DNA from: JAFAMS01 sp963715815
Lineage (GTDB): Bacteria > Vulcanimicrobiota > Vulcanimicrobiia > Vulcanimicrobiales > Vulcanimicrobiaceae
Assembly (NCBI GenBank): GCA_963715815.1
Contig: OY970278.1
Span: forward strand, 930,001 to 994,000
Reading direction: 5' to 3'
Length of the DNA stretch: 64,000 nucleotides
Numbering within the stretch: position 1 is the stretch's first letter; every line of letters begins with the position of its first letter. The notes under the pieces are model-generated. The model was given only the letters and a program-made list of their open reading frames with translations, ran no database searches and had not been told where the DNA came from. Below are positions 26,079-33,774 of this stretch, one piece after another. Position numbers and translations under genes: made by a program.

Positions 26079-27320
26079 CTACTGATTGGTGCCGTTGCTG
26101 ATGATCGTGCTGTCGAGTGCGGGATTCGGACCGCCCGTCGTAAGGTGGCCGCTCGTTCCCAAGACACGCGCTTCAACTTCACCGCAGCCGCGCTCGATCT
26201 CACCGAACTGGACGCCGTGCGAGGGCTCGTTCGCGAGCTCGACGAGCGTCGAGACTGCGATCAGCTGCACTTCATGCCCGGCGAACGAGAGATTCTCCAT
26301 CGCGGTTTGACGGTCGATGCACATGCGCTGCGTCTTGACCGGCGTAACCGCGATCAGCAGCGCCTGCAGCGCATTCGCCCACGTCTTTGCGGCAACCGGT
26401 TCCCACTTGAGCTTGACGTCCATACGGTCGCGCAAGCTGTAGTTCAAATCGTCAGCATAGCCCCAGCGCGCGTCGGGTGAGACGGCCTTGGGATTCTTCT
26501 CGTTCGGATACAGCACGTACGACGCGATCGGCGTCAGCAGATGATCTCCAAGAAACTGATAGTCGTTCATCGCAAAGAGGACGCTCGCCATTTGATCGAT
26601 CGAGATCGTGATGAAGTTTTCCTCATCCAACTTTGCGGCAGCCGGCGAGAAGAGAAAGTTGAAGAACTGCTCCGCGCGAGCCTTATACGGCGCGAGTTCC
26701 TTCGGAGTTCCATGGGCGATCACTAAGTAAAACTCGCCGAGCGCGTTCTTTTGCACGAACGGGGTGCCGTTGAGCAGCGCATCCCAGATCGTATCGATCA
26801 TGCCGAGGTTTTGAAGTTGGGCAAACGTGTGGGCCTTCGCGTAGCGCGTCAGGTGGCCACCCATCAGCTCGGCTTCGTGCAAGCAATCCGTCGACGCGAT
26901 GACTTTGGGATCCAAGAAGAGCTTGAGCTCATCGCCGACGACCAGGTCGCGGTGGAAGCGAATGCGTGGAATCGTACGCGCAGCCGCCAAACGCACGAAG
27001 TAGCTCGGATCTTTGAAGCACGTCGTCGCAAGCGAAAGGTAGGCCTTGGTGCCCGCCGGATAGCCGTCTCTGTCCGCGTATGCCTCGATGTCCATGATGC
27101 AATTGAGCTTGATCGTATCCGACGCACTGCCATCGCCCAGACACTTGATTGCGCTCTCGAGGCTCTGATGGAGTGCGCGTACCGTCGGCTGCGGAGTGGG
27201 CGTCGGTTTCGGCGTAGCGTTCGGGTCGGGCGTCCCCGCCGCGTTGGGCGCGGAGCACGTAAGCACGAACGCGACCATCACCGCGAATACTGCGGCGACG
27301 ATCCTTGAGGCAAAGGTCAT
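26079..27320 (-). CDS. Exported HEAT-like repeat protein of unknown function
   Basis: 413 residues. The N-terminus (IVAAVFAVMVAFVLTCSAPNA) is hydrophobic and ends in LTCS, which could be a lipobox, giving a lipoprotein. A short Pro/Thr linker (NATPKPTPTPQPTV) follows. The rest is helical, with pairs that look like HEAT repeats (YFVRLAAARTIPRIRFH, VQLIAVSTLVELANEP). Several Cys residues suggest disulfides outside the cytoplasm. It converges on the ABM gene with three bases between stops. No function could be assigned. Confidence 0.75.
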   Translation of the reverse strand: MTFASRIVAAVFAVMVAFVLTCSAPNAAGTPDPNATPKPTPTPQPTVRALHQSLESAIKCLGDGSASDTIKLNCIMDIEAYADRDGYPAGTKAYLSLATTCFKDPSYFVRLAAARTIPRIRFHRDLVVGDELKLFLDPKVIASTDCLHEAELMGGHLTRYAKAHTFAQLQNLGMIDTIWDALLNGTPFVQKNALGEFYLVIAHGTPKELAPYKARAEQFFNFLFSPAAAKLDEENFITISIDQMASVLFAMNDYQFLGDHLLTPIASYVLYPNEKNPKAVSPDARWGYADDLNYSLRDRMDVKLKWEPVAAKTWANALQALLIAVTPVKTQRMCIDRQTAMENLSFAGHEVQLIAVSTLVELANEPSHGVQFGEIERGCGEVEARVLGTSGHLTTGGPNPALDSTIISNGTNQ

Positions 27321-27349
27321 GCGCTATGCTTCAAAATAGGGGTCCGATT

Positions 27350-28570
27350 TCACTTCACGACCGTAGTCGCAAAGCCATCAGATTCTAATCGCCGCACGAC
27401 TTCGGCTGCGTCCTCAGGATGCTGGGTTTCAAATGAGACCATCAGGTACGCGCTGCGCGCCGAAATTTCTGAGAATTGACGCTGATGCTCGACGTCGAGG
27501 ATATTCGCGCCTAGCGCGCTGACCGTCGTCGCGACGCGTGCGAGCGCGCCCGGCTGATCCGGAAGCGCGACGCGAATGATGTGCACGCGATGCTCGCGCA
27601 GCCGCACGCGCGCAATGATCGAAGCGAGCAAGCCCGTGTCGATGTTCCCGCCCGATACGACGAGCGCGGTCGATTTATTCGCAAATCGCTCCGGCTGGGA
27701 AAGCAAGAGCGCAAGCGGTGCCGCGCCCGCGCCTTCGACGACCAATTTCTCCGATTCGAGGAACGAGTGGATCGCGCGCTCGATCTCGCGCTCGGAAACC
27801 GTCAGTACTTCATCGACGAGCTCGCGTGCCAGGATCAGCGGTAGCTCCCCGATCGTCTTTACCGCGATGCCTTCCGCGATCGTATCGCGGCCGACTGCGC
27901 TAATCGGCTCGCTTGAAAGCAGCTGCGCGAGCGACGGATAAACTTCGGTCTCGACCCCGATGATTTTCGTTTTCGGCGAGAGTGTTTTCACTGCGACGAG
28001 AATCCCGCCGAGCAAACCGCCGCCGCCGACCGGAACCACGATCGTATCGAGATCGACTGCGGCTTCGATGATCTCAACGCCGACCGTACCCTGCCCCGCA
28101 ATCACGAGCGCATCGTCGTATGGATGAATGAACGTAAGATCGCGTTCTTTTTCGAGCGCATACGCACGTTCCGAGGCTTCGGTCAGCGTATCGCCGTGCA
28201 AGATGACTTCTGCGCCAAAACCTTCGGTGCGCCGCACTTTGAAGAACGGCGTCGTCGCCGGCATGATGATCGTCGCGGGCACGCCCATCGTTTGCGCCAC
28301 ATACGCAACCGATTGCGCGTGATTGCCGGCCGAAAGTGCGATAACGCCGCGCGCGCGTTGGTCTGCGGTGAGATGCGCCATGCGGTTTGCAGCGCCGCGA
28401 TCTTTGAACGAGCCCGTGATCTGACGGTTCTCGAGCTTGAGGAAAACGCGTCCGCCGGTCAGCTCCGAAAACGTGGGCGACTCGACGAGATTCGTGCGCC
28501 GGACGCGTCCGCGAATCGCCGTTGCTGCGCGCTTGACATCCTCGATGTCGATTAGGCTTTGCGTTTTCGT
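27350..28570 (-). CDS. Threonine dehydratase with ACT domain; start codon unclear
   Basis: About 400 residues of a PLP enzyme that deaminates L-threonine to 2-oxobutanoate. The PLP Lys sits in ITGSFKDRGA, the phosphate loop is VVPVGGGGLLGG, and the C-terminal ACT domain (LPDQPGALARVATTVSALGA) suggests amino-acid feedback. The first ATG in frame (28381) lies after the PLP Lys and would give a dead protein. The frame remains open upstream to a stop at 28624, and the family N-terminus (LIDIEDVKRAATAIRGRVRR) is fully encoded, but there is no ATG, GTG or TTG. A GGAGGG at 28577-28582 points to an ACG at 28570; a CTG at 28600 is the alternative. Confidence 0.8.
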   Translation of the reverse strand, partial: TKTQSLIDIEDVKRAATAIRGRVRRTNLVESPTFSELTGGRVFLKLENRQITGSFKDRGAANRMAHLTADQRARGVIALSAGNHAQSVAYVAQTMGVPATIIMPATTPFFKVRRTEGFGAEVILHGDTLTEASERAYALEKERDLTFIHPYDDALVIAGQGTVGVEIIEAAVDLDTIVVPVGGGGLLGGILVAVKTLSPKTKIIGVETEVYPSLAQLLSSEPISAVGRDTIAEGIAVKTIGELPLILARELVDEVLTVSEREIERAIHSFLESEKLVVEGAGAAPLALLLSQPERFANKSTALVVSGGNIDTGLLASIIARVRLREHRVHIIRVALPDQPGALARVATTVSALGANILDVEHQRQFSEISARSAYLMVSFETQHPEDAAEVVRRLESDGFATTVVK

Positions 28571-28623
28571 TTGGCACCCTCCGGCGACGGGAATCGGCAG
28601 CCCCCATCCGGTAACCCGCGCTC

Positions 28624-29616
28624 ATGGCAGCCTGCGACGTCATGATCACGCTCTCCCTGCTCGACACGATTCCCGACGGTCAGGAGCAGCTCAAACGCTT
28701 CACGGACGCCGGCTATCGGATCAATGTGCACACCGTTCCGCGGCCGCTCACAGAAGACGAGGTCGCAGCCTTCATGCCCGGCGTGCGCGGCTGGGTGTGC
28801 GGCACGGATCGCTTTACACGCAAGGCCTTGCAAGCAGCCGACAAGCTGGAGATTCTCGCACGTTCGGGTGTCGGCTACGACGCGATCGATACGGCTGCGT
28901 GCGATGAGTTTGGAATCGCGGTCGCGACGACGCCGGGTGCTAACAACGTTGCGGTTGCGGAATTCGCGCTCGGTATGGTATTCGCGCTTGCGCGTCAGCT
29001 CGTGTGGTCCGATATCGTCGTGCGCCGCAAGCGCTGGGAGCGCGGCCTCATCAACGGTATCTCGCCGCTCGACAAGACACTCGGCATCGTCGGCTTCAAC
29101 AATATCGGCCAAACGCTGGCGCGCATCGCCGGGCCGCTGGGCATGAAGATCGTGTACTACGATATTCTGGGCGATTTTGCACCCAAAGAACTCGGCGCAA
29201 AATACGTCGAGCTCGATGAGCTGCTGCGCACAGCTGATTTCGTTTCGCTGCATGTTCCACTAACGCCGAAAACAAAGAATCTGATCTCGACTCGCGAGTT
29301 GGAAATGATGAAAGACTCGGCGTACCTGATCAATACCTCGCGCGGTGGCATCGTTGATGAAGCGGCGCTCTACAAGGGTCTCAAAGCCAATGTCATCGCC
29401 GGCGCCGCGCTCGACGTTTTCGATCAGGAGCCGATCAACGCTGACAATCCGCTCTTCGAGCTCGAGAATCTGGTCATGACGCCGCACATGGCGGGCGTCA
29501 GCACCGAATCCAAAGCGGCGATGCTGAGCATGGCGGTCGACAACACGCTGGCCGTGCTGGCGGGCGAGTATCCAAAGACGATCGTCAACAACCCGCGGAA
29601 GAAGACAACTTCCTAG
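28624..29616 (+). CDS. NAD-dependent 2-hydroxyacid dehydrogenase (phosphoglycerate-dehydrogenase type)
   Basis: 330 residues. The Rossmann motif is GIVGFNNIGQTLARIAG near 158, where the usual GxGxxG reads GFNNIG, so the second Gly is Asn. Catalytic residues are visible as Arg in INTSRGGIVDEAAL, Glu in DQEPINADNPL and His in MTPHMAGVS. These enzymes reduce or oxidise 2-hydroxy acids such as 3-phosphoglycerate or glyoxylate; there is no C-terminal ACT domain as in many SerA proteins. It diverges from the threonine dehydratase. An ATG at 28642 is an alternative start. Confidence 0.88.
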   Translation: MAACDVMITLSLLDTIPDGQEQLKRFTDAGYRINVHTVPRPLTEDEVAAFMPGVRGWVCGTDRFTRKALQAADKLEILARSGVGYDAIDTAACDEFGIAVATTPGANNVAVAEFALGMVFALARQLVWSDIVVRRKRWERGLINGISPLDKTLGIVGFNNIGQTLARIAGPLGMKIVYYDILGDFAPKELGAKYVELDELLRTADFVSLHVPLTPKTKNLISTRELEMMKDSAYLINTSRGGIVDEAALYKGLKANVIAGAALDVFDQEPINADNPLFELENLVMTPHMAGVSTESKAAMLSMAVDNTLAVLAGEYPKTIVNNPRKKTTS

Positions 29617-29667
29617 GCAAGGGAGCGGGCGGTTGGCCCCGAATTTGCCCTGCGAGGCAAAGCATAA

Positions 29668-29922
29668 GTGTCATCACCTACTATCGCGCTCCAGATCAAC
29701 ACGTCGTACCAAAGTACGCCGCTTACGACCAGTGCGCTGGCGGGCGTCAATGCGGCGAACAAGGTCGCGGTTACGACGCCGCCCTCTGTCCAGGTTCAGG
29801 AACGGCTCTCTCCTCCGGTGCACGCCGGGGTACCAGTTGGAGGGCCCGGCGCGACCGTTAAGGGTGCAGCGCTGAACTATTCCGGGAACATCGACGGCGC
29901 CACGCTCGCGGTCAAAAGTTAG
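29668..29922 (+). CDS. Possible small low-complexity protein
   Basis: 84 residues from a GTG, rich in Ala, Val, Thr, Ser and Pro (SALAGVNAANKVAVTTPPSV, GVPVGGPGATVKGAALNYSG). It has no Cys, no signal peptide and no recognisable domain. Codon use looks natural and it fills the space between two same-strand genes, which is the main reason to call it. It could instead be untranslated. Confidence 0.45.
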   Translation: MSSPTIALQINTSYQSTPLTTSALAGVNAANKVAVTTPPSVQVQERLSPPVHAGVPVGGPGATVKGAALNYSGNIDGATLAVKS

Positions 29923-29945
29923 CTCGAAGCCGAACTCCGTCTGAC

Positions 29946-30848
29946 GTGAGCCGAATTCTCGTGACCGGCGCAACCGGGACGTGCGGTCCCTTCGTCGTGC
30001 GCGAGCTGCTCGCGCGCAATTACGACGTCACGGCGCACGCGCGCCGGCCGGCGCTGATCGATGGAGCGGTCAATATTTCTGCCGAGCTTTATGCGTTCGG
30101 ATCGTTGCATCGTCATATCCAGAGCGCTGACGGCGGCATCATTCATCTGGCCTGCACGCGCACGAAGCGGCGCAGCATGGTCGTCACGAGCGACATTCTC
30201 GGGACGGGGTCGCTGCTCGACATGTGGGAGCGCGGGACGTTCGTGCTCGCGAGCAGTCAGATGGTGTACGGTAGCTCGAACGAGCCGGCGACGGAAGAAA
30301 CGCCCGTGCAGCCGACGTCGTCGTGGTTCGACATGGGCAAGTACGTCAACGAGTTTCAAGTCGGTTCGACGTGCGATCGCGACGGACGCGGTGCCGGAAT
30401 CGCGCTGCGTATTCCGGCCGTGCTGTCCGCATCGCGCGGCAAATTTCAAACCCTCGACATGCTGTACAACGACATGATGCGCGGCGCGACGTTCATCTTC
30501 GAATCGGACGAAGCTCTGGAAACCTCGGGCAGCGATTTCATCGGCGTGCGCGATCTTGCCAAGGGTTTTGTGTCGTCGCTAGGCCTGAAGAAAAGCGGCG
30601 CCTACAATATCAGCGGCGGCTATTTTACCTGGCGGGAGCTGCTCGACGGCCTCGTCAAGCTGACCGGCGTCAAAGGCAAGTTCATGATTCGGCCGGGCGG
30701 TGTCCGCACCGAGATGGAAGCGCAACTCCCGCAGCGGCAATCCCGGGTCGATGCGCGCAAGTTCCAGGCCGCTGTCCCCGATTTCGCGCCAAGCGAAACA
30801 GTCGAATCAATTCTCGCCGAGTACGTGATGGCTATAAAACCGATATAA
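29946..30848 (+). CDS. NAD-dependent epimerase/dehydratase-like protein with Phe in place of the catalytic Tyr
   Basis: 300 residues of the extended SDR fold. The nucleotide motif VTGATGTCGPFVVREL opens the protein, and SSQMVYGSS is the usual strand with Ser/Thr. The expected YxxxK site reads F-D-M-G-K in SSWFDMGKYVNE, so the catalytic Tyr is Phe while Lys is kept. Later parts (DFIGVRDLAKGFV, GAYNISGGYFTWRELLDGLV) are normal for sugar-nucleotide epimerases. It may bind NAD and substrate without normal chemistry, or use Tyr two residues after the Lys. It starts with GTG and is followed after ten bases by the HEPN gene. Confidence 0.85.
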   Translation: MSRILVTGATGTCGPFVVRELLARNYDVTAHARRPALIDGAVNISAELYAFGSLHRHIQSADGGIIHLACTRTKRRSMVVTSDILGTGSLLDMWERGTFVLASSQMVYGSSNEPATEETPVQPTSSWFDMGKYVNEFQVGSTCDRDGRGAGIALRIPAVLSASRGKFQTLDMLYNDMMRGATFIFESDEALETSGSDFIGVRDLAKGFVSSLGLKKSGAYNISGGYFTWRELLDGLVKLTGVKGKFMIRPGGVRTEMEAQLPQRQSRVDARKFQAAVPDFAPSETVESILAEYVMAIKPI

Positions 30849-30858
30849 TAGATCCACG

Positions 30859-31875
30859 ATGGCGCCGAAGCGGTCTAGATATTACCTGGCAGTTGCGAAG
30901 CAGGAAGCACTGTTAGCGTGCGACCTCTATAATGAACCGCGCCAACCGCGCTCTTTCGAGCTCTTCGTCGTGCACATGGAGACGGCGTGGCTCAATCTCT
31001 TTCACGCCGCGCCCGCTGAGCTCGGGGGCGAAGAAGAGGGCTGGGATCTCGCGCATCTCGTCGATATCCATTTGCCGAACTCGCAAGATCCGATCCGGCG
31101 CAACCTCGAGTTCTTCATCGCCTTGCGCAACCGTATCGAACATCGTCTCACGCCGCGCCAGCTCCGCGCGCTCGAGACCGTCGTCTCTGGGAAAGCGCTC
31201 GCATATTTGCGCGATTTTGACACCTATCTCGTGCGAGAGTTCGGCGAGCGTCAGTCCCTTGGCTCGAGCCTGCGCTTTCCGGTCTTTCTTGCGTCGCTCG
31301 AACGCGACGCACCCGAGATGGTGCAAGAATCCTACCGGCGCGTCCCCGTAGCGGTAAGAAAATTCATTGAGGCCTTCGACGCATCGACGGAAGAAGCGGT
31401 GCGCATCGATCCGGCCTACGATTTCAAAGTCTATCTCGTACCGAAAAGCGCAGGCGGACCGGCCGCCGATCTCGCGATGGAGTTCGTGCGCTTAGAAGAC
31501 CTCTCGCCCGAACAGCGCGAGACCGTGCAAGCCGGCACCGTCTTGATTCGCGATCGTCACGTCGAGGTCGCAAACGTCGACCGGCTCAAGCCCTCCGAAG
31601 TTGTCGAACGCGTGCAAGCAGTCTGGCCGAAATTCAACCTTTACTATCACACGCTCGCGTCACGCTTCTTCAAAGTGCGGCCGAAAGGCAAGAGCGAGCA
31701 CCCGGATGCAACCGATACGCGCTACTGTTTCTTCGATGTCGTGCACCGCGACTACACCTATACGGAAGCCTGGGTCGCGCGCCTCGAAGAAGCGCTGGCG
31801 CACGACCCTGAATCGGTTGCGGCCGAGTGGAAAGCCGCCGATCAGCGCGCGACGCTGGGCGATCGAGTTGCATAA
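30859..31875 (+). CDS. DUF3644 protein with HEPN RNase motif
   Basis: 338 residues. The N-terminal half has the DUF3644 layout: FELFVVHMETAWLNLFHA and then FFIALRNRIEHRL near residues 90-102. The R-N-R-I-E-H element is the RX4H motif of HEPN domains, which are metal-independent RNases in many toxin and antiviral systems. The C-terminal half (LKPSEVVERVQAVWPKFNLY, RYCFFDVVHRDYTYTEAWV) reads like a winged helix or DNA-binding part. It follows the epimerase-like gene by ten bases and overlaps the convergent acetyltransferase. A stand-alone defence or stress RNase is plausible. Confidence 0.8.
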   Translation: MAPKRSRYYLAVAKQEALLACDLYNEPRQPRSFELFVVHMETAWLNLFHAAPAELGGEEEGWDLAHLVDIHLPNSQDPIRRNLEFFIALRNRIEHRLTPRQLRALETVVSGKALAYLRDFDTYLVREFGERQSLGSSLRFPVFLASLERDAPEMVQESYRRVPVAVRKFIEAFDASTEEAVRIDPAYDFKVYLVPKSAGGPAADLAMEFVRLEDLSPEQRETVQAGTVLIRDRHVEVANVDRLKPSEVVERVQAVWPKFNLYYHTLASRFFKVRPKGKSEHPDATDTRYCFFDVVHRDYTYTEAWVARLEEALAHDPESVAAEWKAADQRATLGDRVA

Positions 31876-32318
31876 AGCGCAAGCCGCCACGTAACGGTCG
31901 CGCCGTCGGACATGGGATCGGGAATCATTCCGAATCCACGCGCCAGCATTGAGAACGGGACGTTGATACGTAAGGCGTACCCGACCAGCTCAGCGATGCC
32001 ACGCTCGCGTGCTTCTTCGATGACGCGCTCGAGCAGCGCCCGTGCAACGCCGCGCCGCCGGCCGTTGCGCGCCACGACGACCGCGAGCTCTGCAGTACGG
32101 TAATCGATCGCAATTGCGTGCGCGGTTCCGAGCGGCTCAGTCCCGTCAAAAGCAATGAACCCGATCGCATCGGGCCGGGCGACCGACTCTTCGATGAATT
32201 CGGGTTCAAAATGATCGACGGCATGGAAGAAGCGACAATAGCGATCTTCCTCGCTCGTATCCTCGAGGATCATCCGATATGCATCGCCGTCATCGGGCGC
32301 GATTGGACGAATCTCCAC
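31842..32318 (-). CDS. GNAT-family N-acetyltransferase
   Basis: 158 residues of the GNAT fold. Opening strands (MEIRPIAPDDGDAYRMILED) are followed by the acetyl-CoA loop RNGRRRGVARALLERVIEEA near residue 85-105. The pattern is like the GNAT domain attached to protein acetyltransferases such as PatZ, though here it stands alone. The C-terminus (GMIPDPMSDGATVTWRL) is typical. It overlaps the 3' end of the convergent HEPN gene by 34 bases. The substrate is unknown. Confidence 0.85.
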   Translation of the reverse strand: MEIRPIAPDDGDAYRMILEDTSEEDRYCRFFHAVDHFEPEFIEESVARPDAIGFIAFDGTEPLGTAHAIAIDYRTAELAVVVARNGRRRGVARALLERVIEEARERGIAELVGYALRINVPFSMLARGFGMIPDPMSDGATVTWRLALYATRSPSVAR

Positions 32319-32334
32319 GAGTTCGCGCTTTACC

Positions 32335-32775
32335 CTACCGCTGCGCCACGTGTCCGGGAATCAGAGCAACCAGTCGGCTTTTCTCGTGGCTCGCGAGCTG
32401 AACGTCTTGCTGGGGCTCGACGACTTCGACCGTGTAGGCAACGCGCGGATGCGGCGTGACTTCACGGCGCGCGATAACCATCACGCTGCGTTCTTTGTCG
32501 CTTTCGGTCGCGGTGTAGCGGCACACGGTGCCGGTGGTCGGCGAAAGTCGCATCGGCGTTCCGACAACGGCACTAATTTCCGTCTCTGAAAGTATCGAGC
32601 ATGCAACGCCCGGTACGACTTTACTCGGATCACGCGCGGGTGCGAATGCGAAAGCCGCTAAGATTGCGACAATAATCGCAATAACAGATAAGCCTTGTGT
32701 GGAGTAGGGAACTTGTGGACCGACATACGGTTCCGAATAATTGCGTTCGTACATATTACATATAAGTGTAATCAT
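32335..32775 (-). CDS. Membrane-anchored extracytoplasmic protein
   Basis: Up to 146 residues; an ATG eight codons in (32754) is an equally good start. One hydrophobic segment (LSVIAIIVAILAAFAFA) anchors the protein. The outer part has two Cys (VACSILSETEISAVVG and TGTVCRYTA) arranged as in DUF3558-like lipoprotein domains, which probably pair in a disulfide. It is 16 bases upstream of the acetyltransferase gene on the same strand. Function unknown. Confidence 0.65.
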   Translation of the reverse strand: MITLICNMYERNYSEPYVGPQVPYSTQGLSVIAIIVAILAAFAFAPARDPSKVVPGVACSILSETEISAVVGTPMRLSPTTGTVCRYTATESDKERSVMVIARREVTPHPRVAYTVEVVEPQQDVQLASHEKSRLVALIPGHVAQR

Positions 32776-32808
32776 TGAGCGCTAAGTTGCACCGGGCAAT
32801 TGTCGAAT

Positions 32809-33774
32809 TTACATCAGATCTGTACTCCAAACGGGATCACTCGCAGCGCGTAACACGTCGCGTGCATCTGCTTTCCATCGCGCGCGTGCAATCGTAGAAA
32901 GCGGTGCCACCATCAAAATCGCATCGCGGCGCGCGCGCACCGTCCCGCGCGGCAAGACTTCGCGTGCCGGTGAGGGCGGCAGCCATCCCGTGATGCGACG
33001 TAAGTCGCCTGCGGCCGCACGCAGCAGCGGTGGGATTAAATGCGCGTGCTGCGGCCCTGCGAAAGAAAATTCATCGACCACGAAGGCGTCACTTTTGACG
33101 ACGCGGCGCCCCAAGCAATAGGCCAAAATCCGCCGATTTGCGTGAATTGCAAGATTGACGGTGTGCCCGGGTTCGGGCTGAATGCGGTGCCGCGCGCGAA
33201 TCAATTCCCATACCAGCGGCGTGCGGTGAAGCGCATACTGCCGCTGTTCGTCGACCGCGGCAAAGCAGCGTGCGACAGCCGGCCAATCATCGTCGCGAAT
33301 GTGCGCGGGCTTGATGCGCTCGAACGCAAGCGAATCGGCACGCAGAGTGAAGATGCGCGAGGGTAGCGCCTGAAAGCCGATGTCCGCATAAAACTGCGGG
33401 CGAATGTTCGAATAGAGAATCGCAAGATCGGTTCCGTTCTTGCGTTCCTCATCGAGCAGCGACGCGAGCATCGCGGTTGCGAGTCCTTGGCCGCGATATT
33501 CTTGGCGCGTGAAAACCGCACCGATACCGATTGCGCGCAGCATCCGATCGCCGCAGCGCAGATCGCGCTCGTAGCGCTTGAGCGAGCTCGCGACGTCGCC
33601 GTTGACGCGCACGCCGAGCATTGAGAAGCGGCGCTTGCCAAAGCCGCTCTTGGCGAGGTCTTTGAGATCGGTGACGTAGCGCTCGAGCGTGCGCCCTTCG
33701 GCCCACAGCGACGCCGAATGCGGGAGTACGGCGCGCGTGTACTCCTCGGTTGCGAGCGCTTCGAGTTTCAGCAC
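32809..33774 (-). CDS. Eis-like GNAT acetyltransferase
   Basis: About 321 residues from a GTG at 33774. The longer open frame to 33867 lies within the upstream helicase gene. The acetyl-CoA site (IGAVFTRQEYRGQGLATAML) and SNIRPQFYADIGFQAL are as in Eis/enhanced intracellular survival type enzymes, with a second GNAT-like half following (DDDWPAVARCFAAVDEQRQY). Eis relatives acetylate amines on small molecules or proteins. The start overlaps the helicase stop as GTGCTGA, so it is translationally coupled to the helicase-nuclease pair. Confidence 0.8.
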   Translation of the reverse strand: MLKLEALATEEYTRAVLPHSASLWAEGRTLERYVTDLKDLAKSGFGKRRFSMLGVRVNGDVASSLKRYERDLRCGDRMLRAIGIGAVFTRQEYRGQGLATAMLASLLDEERKNGTDLAILYSNIRPQFYADIGFQALPSRIFTLRADSLAFERIKPAHIRDDDWPAVARCFAAVDEQRQYALHRTPLVWELIRARHRIQPEPGHTVNLAIHANRRILAYCLGRRVVKSDAFVVDEFSFAGPQHAHLIPPLLRAAAGDLRRITGWLPPSPAREVLPRGTVRARRDAILMVAPLSTIARARWKADARDVLRAASDPVWSTDLM

